Shown: piece after piece, positions 25,594 to 33,291 of the stretch
Numbering within the stretch: the stretch's first letter is position 1
How the letters are laid out: each line of letters starts with the position of its first letter
Assembly: GCA_020438355.1 (NCBI GenBank)
Contig: JAGQUT010000006.1
Span: 62,001-126,000 of the forward strand
DNA from: Solirubrobacterales bacterium
Lineage (GTDB): Bacteria > Actinomycetota > Thermoleophilia > Solirubrobacterales > 70-9
Direction of reading: 5' to 3'
Length of the DNA stretch: 64,000 nt
Notes under the pieces: generated by a model
What the model saw: only the letters and a program-made list of their open reading frames with translations
Told to the model about the DNA's origin: nothing
The model's database searches: none
Translations under genes and position numbers: made by a program

Positions 25594-27153
25594 ATGGGAG
25601 AGGCCACGGGGAGAACGCGGCGAGAGCTGCTGGTTGATGGTTCGAAGGTGGCGGCTGCCGTGGCGGCCGGAAGTACCCTTGCCTCAGGCCTGACGCTCGG
25701 CACCGCACAGGCGTTGGCCGACCCCGGCAGCAAGCTGCGCCGGCCCGGGTTCAACCTGGCGTTCAAGTCGCTGGAAGAGGAAACCTCCCTGCCCCGGATC
25801 GACGTGGAGGGCCGACTGCCCCGCTGGCTTGACGGCACCCTGCTTCGCAACGGGCCTGCCCTGTTCGAGATCGGCGAGGAAAAGTTCAACCACTGGTTCG
25901 ACGGACTGGCAATGCTCCACGCCTTTTCTTTCCGCGGCGGAAAGGTCAGTTACCGGAACCGTTTCCTGCGTTCAAGCCAGTACTGGGCCTGGAAACGAGA
26001 GGGCCGGATCAAATTCTCGGAACTGGCGACCGACCCGGCGCCGGATCCCTGCCGCCAGATCTTCTCCGGAGTCTCGACCCTGCCCGTTCTCGGGCGAATC
26101 CCGAACGCAAACGTCTCGATCGAAAAGCTGGCCGGAGAGTTCCGGGCCCACACCGAGATCCCGATACCGGTCAGGTTCAACCCGAAATTCCTGAACACAA
26201 TGGGAATCGAAGAAGGGCAGGAAATGCAGGGCCGGCTGGGAACCGCCCATCCGCACTTTGACCCCGAGACCCGCGAACGCTTCAGCTACGAGGTTGAACT
26301 CGTGCCGCCGAGCGGTCTTCGTGTGGTCTCGGAGAAGGGTGGCCGCCGCCGTGAACTCGCCTTCATTCCCCAGGCCATGCCGGGCTACCTCCACTCCTTC
26401 GGATTGACACGGCGCTACGTGGTGATCGTTTCGCAGCCGTACAACTTCAACCTTGCGAAGTTCCTCAGCCCGGACCGGGGGCCGATCATCACCAACTACG
26501 AATGGCAGGCCGATGAGCCGACGCGGATCATCCTGATCGACAGGAAACGGGGCGGGGTCGCCAGAACAGTGGAGACCGATCCCTTCTTCGCCTTCCACCA
26601 CATCAACGCCTACGAGCAGGACGGCAAGGTGATCATCGATGTCTGCGCCCACAAGGATGCAGGTGTCATCGAGGCGCTCTATCTGAAGAAGATCAGGAAC
26701 GGGAGCCGGGTGCCCCAGGCGAAGTACCGGAGGTTCGAGATCAGGCTCTCGAACGGCAAGATGACGCAGCGAGACCTGATTGACGCCTACATCGAGCTGC
26801 CGCAGAAGAATTACGACCGTGTCAACGGCAGGCATTACCGCTACGCCTACGGGGTCGGTCTGCGCCGGGGTTCCAGCGGGTTCATTGATCAGCTGGTCAA
26901 GGCGGATGTCAAGAAGGGTGAATCGAAGCTCTGGCGGGAGCGGGGGGTGTACCCGGGCGAGCCCGTGTTCGTTCCCCGACCGGGTGCCAAGGCCGAGGAT
27001 GACGGCGTGATCCTCTCCCTGGCGCTCGACGGACTGAGACGCCGGTCGACCATGCTCGTGCTCGACGCGCGCAGCATGGAAGAGATCGCCAGGGCCTGGG
27101 TTCCGCATCACATCCCGTTCGGGTTCCACGGGCTCTACTCCCGCAGCAGCTGA
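25594..27153 (+). CDS. Carotenoid cleavage oxygenase with Tat signal
   Basis: 519 residues. A Tat-like leader (TRRELLVDGSKVAAAVAAG) precedes a beta-propeller oxygenase. The four iron-binding His are seen in order in TAHPHFDP, LHSFGLTRRYVV, FFAFHHINAYEQDGKVI and at the C-terminus in IPFGFHGLYS. The segment RNGPALFEIGEEKFNHWFDGLAMLH is also characteristic. The enzyme cleaves a double bond of carotenoids, retinoids or stilbenes to aldehydes. Export by Tat is unusual for this family and suggests an extracellular substrate. ATG 25594 or GTG 25588 may be the start. Confidence 0.9.
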   Translation: MGEATGRTRRELLVDGSKVAAAVAAGSTLASGLTLGTAQALADPGSKLRRPGFNLAFKSLEEETSLPRIDVEGRLPRWLDGTLLRNGPALFEIGEEKFNHWFDGLAMLHAFSFRGGKVSYRNRFLRSSQYWAWKREGRIKFSELATDPAPDPCRQIFSGVSTLPVLGRIPNANVSIEKLAGEFRAHTEIPIPVRFNPKFLNTMGIEEGQEMQGRLGTAHPHFDPETRERFSYEVELVPPSGLRVVSEKGGRRRELAFIPQAMPGYLHSFGLTRRYVVIVSQPYNFNLAKFLSPDRGPIITNYEWQADEPTRIILIDRKRGGVARTVETDPFFAFHHINAYEQDGKVIIDVCAHKDAGVIEALYLKKIRNGSRVPQAKYRRFEIRLSNGKMTQRDLIDAYIELPQKNYDRVNGRHYRYAYGVGLRRGSSGFIDQLVKADVKKGESKLWRERGVYPGEPVFVPRPGAKAEDDGVILSLALDGLRRRSTMLVLDARSMEEIARAWVPHHIPFGFHGLYSRSS

Positions 27154-27190
27154 CCCCCTTCACTTGCGAGACAGGAGCGAAGCCGACTTG

Positions 27191-28258
27191 CTACCAGGTG
27201 TGCCCGACGAACACGGGCTCCGGTCTCAGTGAGACACCGAATACTTCCTCGACCCGACCGGCGATTCCCCGCGCGAACTCGACAAGCTCTGTGGTCGTTC
27301 CTCCGCCACGGTTGACGATCGCCAGGGTGTGATTGCGCGAAAGTCCGATCGGACCGGTTCCGAAGCCCCTTGTGAAACCGGCGCGCTCGATCAGCCAGGC
27401 TGCTGAAGTCTTGGCAAGGCCTTCGGGTGCCGGATAGCTCGGAGGAAGATCATCAGGTCCGAGGAGCTCTTCGGCCCGGGCGATCAGCTCCGCCATTGAC
27501 GCGAGGTCGAGCAGCGGGTTGGTGAAGAAGGAGCCAGCGCTTACCGAATCCGGGTCCCCGGGATCGACGACCATGCTCTTCGATCTCCTGAGTTCAAGGA
27601 CCGTTTCCCTAGCGACCGGCAGTGGCACCCTTTCCCCGACCTCGACTCCCAGGGCGTCCGCCAGCTGCTGGTAGGCGACCGGGGCCGACTCGCTGGAAGG
27701 AGAGAGGATGAACTCGACGGCCAGAACGAGGAATCTCGGATTCCCCTTGAAGCGGCTGGATCGGTAGCCGAAACCGCAGTCCCCGTTGGTCAGGGTCACT
27801 ACTTCGCCGGTTTCACGGTCAAGGACGAGCAGCGACGCGATGGTTGACGCAACCTCCTGGCCGTAGGCGCCCACGTTCTGGATAGGGGTGGCACCAACTG
27901 AACCCGGTATCCCGGAAAGGCACTCGATTCCGGCGAGTTCGGAATCAACGGCGCGCGAGACAAGGCGGTCCCAGTTCTCACCGGCAGCAACGGTCAGAGA
28001 GACCCTGCCGTCATCCAGCTCCTGTTCTTCGATCCCGCTGGTGGCGATCCAGATCGTCGTCCCCGGCACTCCCTCGTCTGCGATCACGACGTTGGATCCA
28101 CCGGCGATGAAGAAGAGCGGTTCATCCTCGGCATCTGCCGCCTGGACGAGGCGGATCAGCTCGGCGGTGTCCGTCACCTTGACCAGGCGTTCGGCCGGAC
28201 CACCGAGCTTCAGGGTGGTCAACGGGGCAAGTTCGATCTCGTTTCCTGCTTCAGCCAC
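27191..28258 (-). CDS. murB: UDP-N-acetylenolpyruvoylglucosamine reductase
   Basis: 355 residues. The FAD-linked MurB motifs are FFIAGGSNVVIADEG, LSGIPGSVGATPIQNVGAYG (FAD pyrophosphate), GYRSSRFK, GSFFTNPLL (the Ser that protonates the substrate) and the C-terminal AAWLIERAGF with its Glu. It makes UDP-N-acetylmuramate for peptidoglycan. The GTG start lies 17 bases after the terminator hairpin of the upstream gene, so its promoter must be very close or it depends on read-through. Not linked here to other cell-wall genes. Confidence 0.94.
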   Translation of the reverse strand: MAEAGNEIELAPLTTLKLGGPAERLVKVTDTAELIRLVQAADAEDEPLFFIAGGSNVVIADEGVPGTTIWIATSGIEEQELDDGRVSLTVAAGENWDRLVSRAVDSELAGIECLSGIPGSVGATPIQNVGAYGQEVASTIASLLVLDRETGEVVTLTNGDCGFGYRSSRFKGNPRFLVLAVEFILSPSSESAPVAYQQLADALGVEVGERVPLPVARETVLELRRSKSMVVDPGDPDSVSAGSFFTNPLLDLASMAELIARAEELLGPDDLPPSYPAPEGLAKTSAAWLIERAGFTRGFGTGPIGLSRNHTLAIVNRGGGTTTELVEFARGIAGRVEEVFGVSLRPEPVFVGHTW

Positions 28259-28275
28259 TGCCCCGATGCTTCCAG

Positions 28276-28302
28276 AAAAAAAGGGGCCGCGTCAGCGGCC
28301 CC
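28276..28302 (-). terminator. Rho-independent terminator of the Ca2+-repeat protein gene
   Basis: GGGGCCGC (28283-28290), loop GTCA and GCGGCCCC (28295-28302) form a perfect eight-base stem. Seven A residues (28276-28282) give a UUUUUUU tract on the minus-strand transcript. It lies 26 bases beyond the stop at 28329. Confidence 0.88.
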
Positions 28303-28328
28303 CTTGATTCATCCCTTGTGCCGGTCGC

Positions 28329-29045
28329 TTAGACAGCCGGTGTAACTACGATCTCCAGTTCCTTGAAGACCTTGCCCGATGCCGTGTACTTGATTGTGGC
28401 TTCGGTCACTTCCACGCCCTCGGCGAGATCGGCGACGGAGCAGTTGCCGTCACAGTCATGCTTCTCATGGCCTCGGCCTTCACCGTTGCCATGGCTCTCA
28501 TGCCCGCGGCCTTCACCTCTGCCACGTCCGCTGTGGTCGTCCTCGGCTTCGTCGTCATCGTCGCCGCCATGGAAGTTGACAGCGTCGCCGGATCCCTGGT
28601 CAGGGGTGCCGTCATCATCCGTGCCCGAGTCGGTCGAGTCGTCCGGGGCGTCCTCGGACTCGCATTTCACGCGGGTGCTGTCGTCGACGGTCCCGGTGAT
28701 TTCGCCACCGGCGTAGAGAGTGAGCGTGAGTTCGCCGGTCTCCGCGTTGAAGGTCGAGATCACGCCGGCCTTCTCCTTCAGGTCGCTGACGCCGTCGTCG
28801 TCGCTGTCCTTGTCACGCGGGCTGGTGCCGGAAAGCCACTCCCCACGGTTACGCAGGCCGTCCCGGTCCTGGTCGAGCTTCCGCTGGTCCTTCTTCAGCG
28901 TGAGCTTGTGAGCGCGTTCCCAACGGTCCGGGATCCTGTCCTTGTTGCTGTCCTTCGCAGATGCCGTGCCTGGAATTGCGAGGACGAACAGTGCCAGCAG
29001 GGCGGCAGCAAGGATGCCCAGCCTTTCTCTCTTCATTGACTTCAT
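28329..29045 (-). CDS. Secreted Ca2+-repeat protein with Asp/His-rich insertion
   Basis: 238 residues. A signal peptide (1-30, ending GTASA) is followed by three acidic thrombospondin-type-3-like loops (DSNKDRIPD, DQDRDGLRNRGEW, DKDSDDDGVSD). A beta domain (about 95-130 and 205-238) looks like DUF5666 (NAETGELTLTLYAGGEITGTV, VADLAEGVEVTEATI). Inserted in it (130-200) is a run of Asp, Gly, His and three Cys (GHESHGNGEGRGHEKHDCDG). The start is set by AAAGGGG five bases before ATG 29045. It follows the sigma factor gene and ends in a strong terminator. Calcium and metal binding are inferred from composition. Confidence 0.82.
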   Translation of the reverse strand: MKSMKRERLGILAAALLALFVLAIPGTASAKDSNKDRIPDRWERAHKLTLKKDQRKLDQDRDGLRNRGEWLSGTSPRDKDSDDDGVSDLKEKAGVISTFNAETGELTLTLYAGGEITGTVDDSTRVKCESEDAPDDSTDSGTDDDGTPDQGSGDAVNFHGGDDDDEAEDDHSGRGRGEGRGHESHGNGEGRGHEKHDCDGNCSVADLAEGVEVTEATIKYTASGKVFKELEIVVTPAV

Positions 29046-29127
29046 GGTTCCCCTTTCGAGTGCTTTCATGGACTACTGACCCGAAGACCCGAGGGCCGCG
29101 CGAAAGTCACGCGGGATTCCGAAAGTT

Positions 29128-30612
29128 TCAGTCGTCGAAGCCGGAGTCGTCGTCTCCAGATCCACCCGAACCCTTGCCGGATCCACCTGAGGAGCCGGAT
29201 CCCGAGGATCCCGACGAGCCGGATGAACCCGAGGAGCCGGATCCGGAGGAGCCGGAAGGGCCTGACGATCCGGAGCTGCCAGAACCGCTGGAGCCGCCGG
29301 AGCTGCCCGATCCCGAGCTGCCTGAAGACCCGGATCCATGCGACCCCCCGCCGGAGCCTGAACCACCCGAGCTGCCTGATGAACCACCTGAGCCGGAGCC
29401 ACCGTGGCCGCTGTGGCCCCCGGAATCGTCACCGCCGAAGTCATCGTCGCGGGGAGGGCGGCCGCTGGGGGTGCTACCGAAATCGTCTCCGCCACCGTGA
29501 CCCGAGTGGTCTTCGCTCCCGCCACGGCTTCCGTGGCCGGAATCGTCGCCGCGCTCAGGCCGGCCCCCATCCGGGGAACTCCCGTCTGAATCGTCCCCGG
29601 AGCCGCTGCCCGAGCGTCCCCGATCATCGTCGCCGAACCTTCCGGAACCGCTCTTGCTGTCGTCATTCCCGGAACCGTGACCAGAACGGTCATCGGCCTT
29701 CTCGCCGTTGTGTTCCGGAGAGCTGTCAGGTTTCGCGCTGCCACCGTCGCGATCTGAATAGCCAGAGGATGTAGCCGCGCCGTCGCCGCCGGTCGCCTCG
29801 TCGGCGATAGCGACCTGTGCTGATGCTTCGGGGACGCCGCGATCGCCGGACCGGTTCTTCTCGACCGCCAGCCCTCCGGCTATCGAACCTCCCGCCACGA
29901 CGGCGACCACCGCGAGCTTGGCGGCACCCCCACCTCCGAGCCCGCCGAGCAGTCCCGTTGCGGTGGCGCCGCCACCGGCGGCGCCGGTCGCGACGACCCC
30001 GGAACCCTCCGCCAGCCAGGCAATCAGGGGCAGTGGGATCATCGCGCCGAAGGCGTTTCTCAGGGAGAGCCGGGCGCGGTATATCAGCTGCTTGGTCGCA
30101 CCGGTGCTGAGTTCCAGCTCTGCGGCGATCTCCTCGTGAGAAAAGCCGCTCAGTTCGTGATCGACCAGGGCCCTTCTCTGGGCTTCGGGCAGATCGGCAA
30201 CCGCAGCCAGCACCGCGGCAAATCTCTCTCGCTGTTCAACCAGCTCATCCGGTGTGCTGCCGGAACCGGCTGAATCTGCGAGATCGGAGTGCCGGTGTTT
30301 GCGGTTGTCCCGGATGTCATTCAGGGCCGTGTTGCGAACGAGCGTGTAAAGCCAGGGGCGAGGGTCGATGTCCCGGTCAGCCCGAAGCGAACGATGTGCC
30401 TTGACCAGGGACTCCTGGACGACGTCCTCGGCCCGGTCCGGGCCGGCAATCGAACCGGCGTAACCGACGAGCGCATCACGGTAGCGCCTGACCAGCTCGT
30501 CGAAGGCAGCTTCGACATCCCGGCGGAACAGCTTCAGAAGGCGTTCATCCGACTGGAGTCGGAGCGTCCCCCGGGCCAGGGCCGGAATCTTTTCCCCGTT
30601 TTCTGCTGCCAT
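29128..30612 (-). CDS. ECF sigma factor fused to membrane anchor and Gly/Ser/Asp/His tail
   Basis: 494 residues. Sigma region 2 is about 24-100 (VRRYRDALVGYAGSIAGPDRA, DVVQESLVKAHRSL, WLYTLVRNTALNDIRD), and region 4 about 133-186 (LPEAQRRALVDHELSGFSHE, LELSTGATKQLIYRARLSL). Then come hydrophobic segments near 190-202 and 230-250 and a 240-residue tail of Gly, Ser, Asp and His with no predicted fold. ATG 30612 has GAGGGGAC just upstream. No separate anti-sigma gene is adjacent, so the anchor and tail may control release. The Ca2+-repeat protein gene follows 82 bases downstream. Confidence 0.87.
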   Translation of the reverse strand: MAAENGEKIPALARGTLRLQSDERLLKLFRRDVEAAFDELVRRYRDALVGYAGSIAGPDRAEDVVQESLVKAHRSLRADRDIDPRPWLYTLVRNTALNDIRDNRKHRHSDLADSAGSGSTPDELVEQRERFAAVLAAVADLPEAQRRALVDHELSGFSHEEIAAELELSTGATKQLIYRARLSLRNAFGAMIPLPLIAWLAEGSGVVATGAAGGGATATGLLGGLGGGGAAKLAVVAVVAGGSIAGGLAVEKNRSGDRGVPEASAQVAIADEATGGDGAATSSGYSDRDGGSAKPDSSPEHNGEKADDRSGHGSGNDDSKSGSGRFGDDDRGRSGSGSGDDSDGSSPDGGRPERGDDSGHGSRGGSEDHSGHGGGDDFGSTPSGRPPRDDDFGGDDSGGHSGHGGSGSGGSSGSSGGSGSGGGSHGSGSSGSSGSGSSGGSSGSGSSGSSGPSGSSGSGSSGSSGSSGSSGSGSSGGSGKGSGGSGDDDSGFDD

Positions 30613-30692
30613 CTGTCCCCTCAGGTTACGCCCATTTCGAGATTCGAAAGGCATGTCGGTACTTCAACCCGAACCGGATGCAGAAGTCACGC

Positions 30693-30698
30693 GATAAT
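30693..30698 (+). promoter_or_regulatory. -10 hexamer GATAAT of the AraC-type gene
   Basis: Six bases before GTG 30705; favours this over ATG 30678, which lies upstream of the hexamer. Confidence 0.5.
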
Positions 30699-30704
30699 CG
30701 GATC

Positions 30705-31124
30705 GTGGTCGTCTCAACCGTTTCAAGACAACTGCTCCGAGCCAGGGACCTCGCCGATTCGAGGTATTCGGAGCCGCTTGAAGTCGAGGACATGGCCCGG
30801 GCTGCCAGCCTCTCGCGCAGCCATTTCAGCGAGCGTTTCAAGGCGGCGTTCGGTGTTTCCCCTCACGCGTACCTGTTGACCAGACGGCTGGAAAGGGCCG
30901 CATCGATGCTCCGGAACACCGACTATCAGGTGGCCTACATCTGCATGTCGGTCGGCCTCGCCAGCGTCGGATCTTTCACGACGAGCTTCAAGCGGGCCTA
31001 TGGAGTCACACCCGGCGAGTACAGAAGGAAGCATCCGCCAGCGGCGGCCAGGGCGATGATCCCCGGCTGTGTCGCCCGCTTCTACGGGCGGCCCGAACAC
31101 CGGACGTTTCGAGAAGACAGCTGA
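30705..31124 (+). CDS. AraC-type transcriptional regulator (DNA-binding domain only)
   Basis: 139 residues, consisting of the two helix-turn-helix units of the AraC family. These are LEVEDMARAASLSRSHFSERF and YQVAYICMSVGLASVGSFTT, followed by FKRAYGVTPGEYRR. There is no ligand-binding domain. The GTG start follows GATAAT. It lies 50 bases upstream of the VOC gene on the same strand, a pairing in which the regulator may respond to what the VOC protein handles; that link is inference. Confidence 0.87.
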   Translation: MVVSTVSRQLLRARDLADSRYSEPLEVEDMARAASLSRSHFSERFKAAFGVSPHAYLLTRRLERAASMLRNTDYQVAYICMSVGLASVGSFTTSFKRAYGVTPGEYRRKHPPAAARAMIPGCVARFYGRPEHRTFREDS

Positions 31125-31174
31125 AGGTCTTCGACCTACGATCGTCTTCACCTCAGTTCAACGAAAGGAAGAAG

Positions 31175-31597
31175 ATGATCGACTTCAAGTACGGGCAGCT
31201 GTGGGTTCGCGACCAGCAGGAGGCCCTCGAGTTCTGGACCGAAAAGATCGGGCTCGAAGTCAAGGTGGATGTCACCCTGCCGGAACTCGGCGGTTTCCGG
31301 TGGCTCACCGTCGGACCTTCCGACCTGGACGTTGGAATCGTCCTTATGGCGATCCCCGGGGGCCCGATGATTGACGACACAACCCGCGACCAGATTGAAG
31401 AGCTGATGTCCAAGGGGTTCGCCGGCACGGTCTTCCTGACCACCGATGATTGTCAGGCCTCCTTCGAGGAACTCAGGTCCAGGGGAGTCGAGTTCACCGA
31501 GGAGCCGGAGGAACGGCCATACGGAATCGACTGTGGCTTTCGGGACCCGTCGGGCAACAGCGCCCGGCTGACCCAGGTCAAGGATCACTCCGGCTGA
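31175..31597 (+). CDS. VOC (glyoxalase/bleomycin-resistance fold) protein
   Basis: 140 residues with two beta-alpha-beta-beta-beta units: FKYGQLWVRDQQEALEFWTE at the N-terminus and GTVFLTTDDCQASFEELRSR in the second half, ending GIDCGFRDPSGNSARLTQ. VOC proteins bind a metal or small molecule and act as lyases, dioxygenases or binding proteins. A strong Shine-Dalgarno AAAGGAAG lies before the ATG. Probably co-transcribed with the AraC-type gene. Confidence 0.87.
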   Translation: MIDFKYGQLWVRDQQEALEFWTEKIGLEVKVDVTLPELGGFRWLTVGPSDLDVGIVLMAIPGGPMIDDTTRDQIEELMSKGFAGTVFLTTDDCQASFEELRSRGVEFTEEPEERPYGIDCGFRDPSGNSARLTQVKDHSG

Positions 31598-31639
31598 CTG
31601 AGTCGGACCCGCAGCGCCGAATCAGTTCTATCCCGGCGA

Positions 31640-31645
31640 TATGCT
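31640..31645 (+). promoter_or_regulatory. -10 hexamer TATGCT of the FAD oxidoreductase gene
   Basis: Six bases before GTG 31652; no ribosome binding site is present. Confidence 0.52.
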
Positions 31646-31651
31646 GGCCCC

Positions 31652-32779
31652 GTGAAAACGAGAGTGCTTGTGCTGGGAGCCGGATTCGGTGGACTTGAAT
31701 TGAGCACGATGCTTGCGGAGGAGTTGGGAGATCAGGTGGAAGTCACCCTGATAGACCGCAACGACTCGTTCGCTTTCGGATATTCGAAGCTGGACATGAT
31801 GTTCAGGGGAGTCAGCCTCGAATCGGTCAGTCTTCCGTATTCGAAGGTGGTCAAACCTGGCGTCACCCTTGTCAGGGAGGAGATTCGTTCGATCGACGCG
31901 GAGTCCAGGAGTGTCGAAACCGATTCGGGGACCCTCGAGGGCGACGTCATGGTGATCGCCCTCGGGGCCGATTACGACCTGGAGGCTACTCCCGGCCTGG
32001 CCGAGCACGGCACCGAGTTCTATTCCTTCGCTGGAGCCCGGGATGCCGCGGGACCGGTCGCGTCCTTCAGCTCCGGCCATGCGGTGGTAGGGGTCTGCGG
32101 AGCGCCTTTCAAATGCCCTCCTGCGCCGAGCGAATGCGCCTTGATGCTGAGCGATGAGCTGACTCGTCGCGGTGTTCGCGGTGACTGCGAGATCACACTC
32201 ACCATGCCTCTTGGTTCGCCGGTTCCGCCCTCGCCTGAAACTTCGGCCGCGCTCATGTCAGAGTTCGAAGCCCGCGGGATCACCTTCCGGGGAGGGCTGC
32301 GCCCGGTCCGGCTCGAACCCGGTCTGGTGATCTACGAGGACGGCACCGAACTCCCCTTCGACCTGTTCCTCGGAATCCCCAAACACCGGGCTCCCGACGT
32401 CGTGATCGACAGTGGCATCACCGAGCATGGATACGTGCCCGTCGAACCCGCGACCCTGAAGACGAAGTTCGAAGGTGTCTACGCGGTGGGCGATGTCGCC
32501 AATGCGGAAGTTCCCAAGGCCGGTGTCTTCGCAGAGGGTGCGGCCCGTGTGGTCGCCAAACGGGTGATCGCCCAGGTAACCGGCGGCGATGCTCCTCCGC
32601 CGTTTGACGGGAAGGCCTCCTGTTACATCGAGTTTGGGGAAGAACGCATCGCCAGGGTCGACATCGACTTCCTTTCCGGTCCCGAGAGGACAGGAGAGTT
32701 CAACGCACCTTCCCAGGAACTTCGTCAGGAAAAGAGTGACTTCGGTTCATCCAGACGGGCCCGCTGGTTCGGTCTCTGA
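31652..32779 (+). CDS. FAD-dependent oxidoreductase, sulfide:quinone-reductase-like
   Basis: 375 residues. The N-terminal FAD loop is VLVLGAGFGGLELSTML, a second nucleotide region follows near VMVIALGAD, and the C-terminal FAD contact is GVYAVGDVANAEVPKAGVFAE. The segment VCGAPFKCPPAPSECA is the Cys-containing pattern of sulfide:quinone reductases and flavocytochrome c sulfide dehydrogenases. The set of redox Cys cannot be confirmed by eye. A quinone-linked reductase role is likely but the donor is unknown. The stop overlaps the next start (TGATG), coupling it to a small membrane protein. Confidence 0.85.
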   Translation: MKTRVLVLGAGFGGLELSTMLAEELGDQVEVTLIDRNDSFAFGYSKLDMMFRGVSLESVSLPYSKVVKPGVTLVREEIRSIDAESRSVETDSGTLEGDVMVIALGADYDLEATPGLAEHGTEFYSFAGARDAAGPVASFSSGHAVVGVCGAPFKCPPAPSECALMLSDELTRRGVRGDCEITLTMPLGSPVPPSPETSAALMSEFEARGITFRGGLRPVRLEPGLVIYEDGTELPFDLFLGIPKHRAPDVVIDSGITEHGYVPVEPATLKTKFEGVYAVGDVANAEVPKAGVFAEGAARVVAKRVIAQVTGGDAPPPFDGKASCYIEFGEERIARVDIDFLSGPERTGEFNAPSQELRQEKSDFGSSRRARWFGL

Positions 32780-33279
32780 TGCCGCTGGCTGCCACCGAGA
32801 TTTCCGAGTGGAGTGATCTGTTCGTCGCTTCGGCCGGTGCGACCGCGGCGCTGGCGGGGCTCGTTTTCGTTGCCATCTCGATCAACATCGACCGGATTCT
32901 CAAGCTCGAGGGGGTGGCTGAGCTCGGTCTCATCACGCTGATACTGCTCGTGGGGGTTCTTGTGGTCTCGCTCTTCGGACTGATCCCGGGCCAGGAAGAC
33001 ACGAGCTTCGGTTACGAGATGCTGGCCCTGTCGGTGATCTCTTCCCTGGCCGTGTTCGCTCTGGTGAAACGCAGTCTCGCCGGAGTCGGACCTGGCGAGG
33101 GAAGATTGACCTCTCGCCTGATCCTTCCCATGTTCGGGACCGTCCCTTATCTGGTTGGTTCCGTGCTCCTGGTGACGGGCAGTGACGCCGGCATGTACTG
33201 GGTATTCGCCGGCATGGTGGGCGCGATCATCGCCGCCGTCATGAACGCCTGGATCCTGCTCGTGGAAATCCTTCGCTGA
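32779..33279 (+). CDS. Four-span membrane protein
   Basis: 166 residues with four clear hydrophobic spans. A Ser/Ala/Gly-rich first span (SAGATAALAGLVFVAISINI) is preceded by the acidic EISEWSDLF. I recall similar uncharacterised proteins in other actinobacteria but cannot assign a family. It is coupled by TGATG to the FAD oxidoreductase, so it may be its membrane partner or anchor. Confidence 0.72.
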   Translation: MPLAATEISEWSDLFVASAGATAALAGLVFVAISINIDRILKLEGVAELGLITLILLVGVLVVSLFGLIPGQEDTSFGYEMLALSVISSLAVFALVKRSLAGVGPGEGRLTSRLILPMFGTVPYLVGSVLLVTGSDAGMYWVFAGMVGAIIAAVMNAWILLVEILR

Positions 33280-33291
33280 GGCGCCCCGGGT

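Noticed and set aside
25551-25889. N-terminal extension of the MDR oxidoreductase
   Set aside because: It lies antisense to the carotenoid oxygenase leader and has Ser/Arg-rich sequence without family match.
28458-29039. Hydrophobic 193-codon plus-strand frame
   Set aside because: It is the mirror of the Asp/His-rich secreted protein; the apparent hydrophobicity comes from antisense Asp/Glu/Gly codons.
29150-29480. Repetitive GC-rich tract resembling a repeat array or CRISPR
   Set aside because: Units are irregular multiples of three and encode the Gly/Ser tail of the sigma factor; there are no constant repeats with unique spacers.
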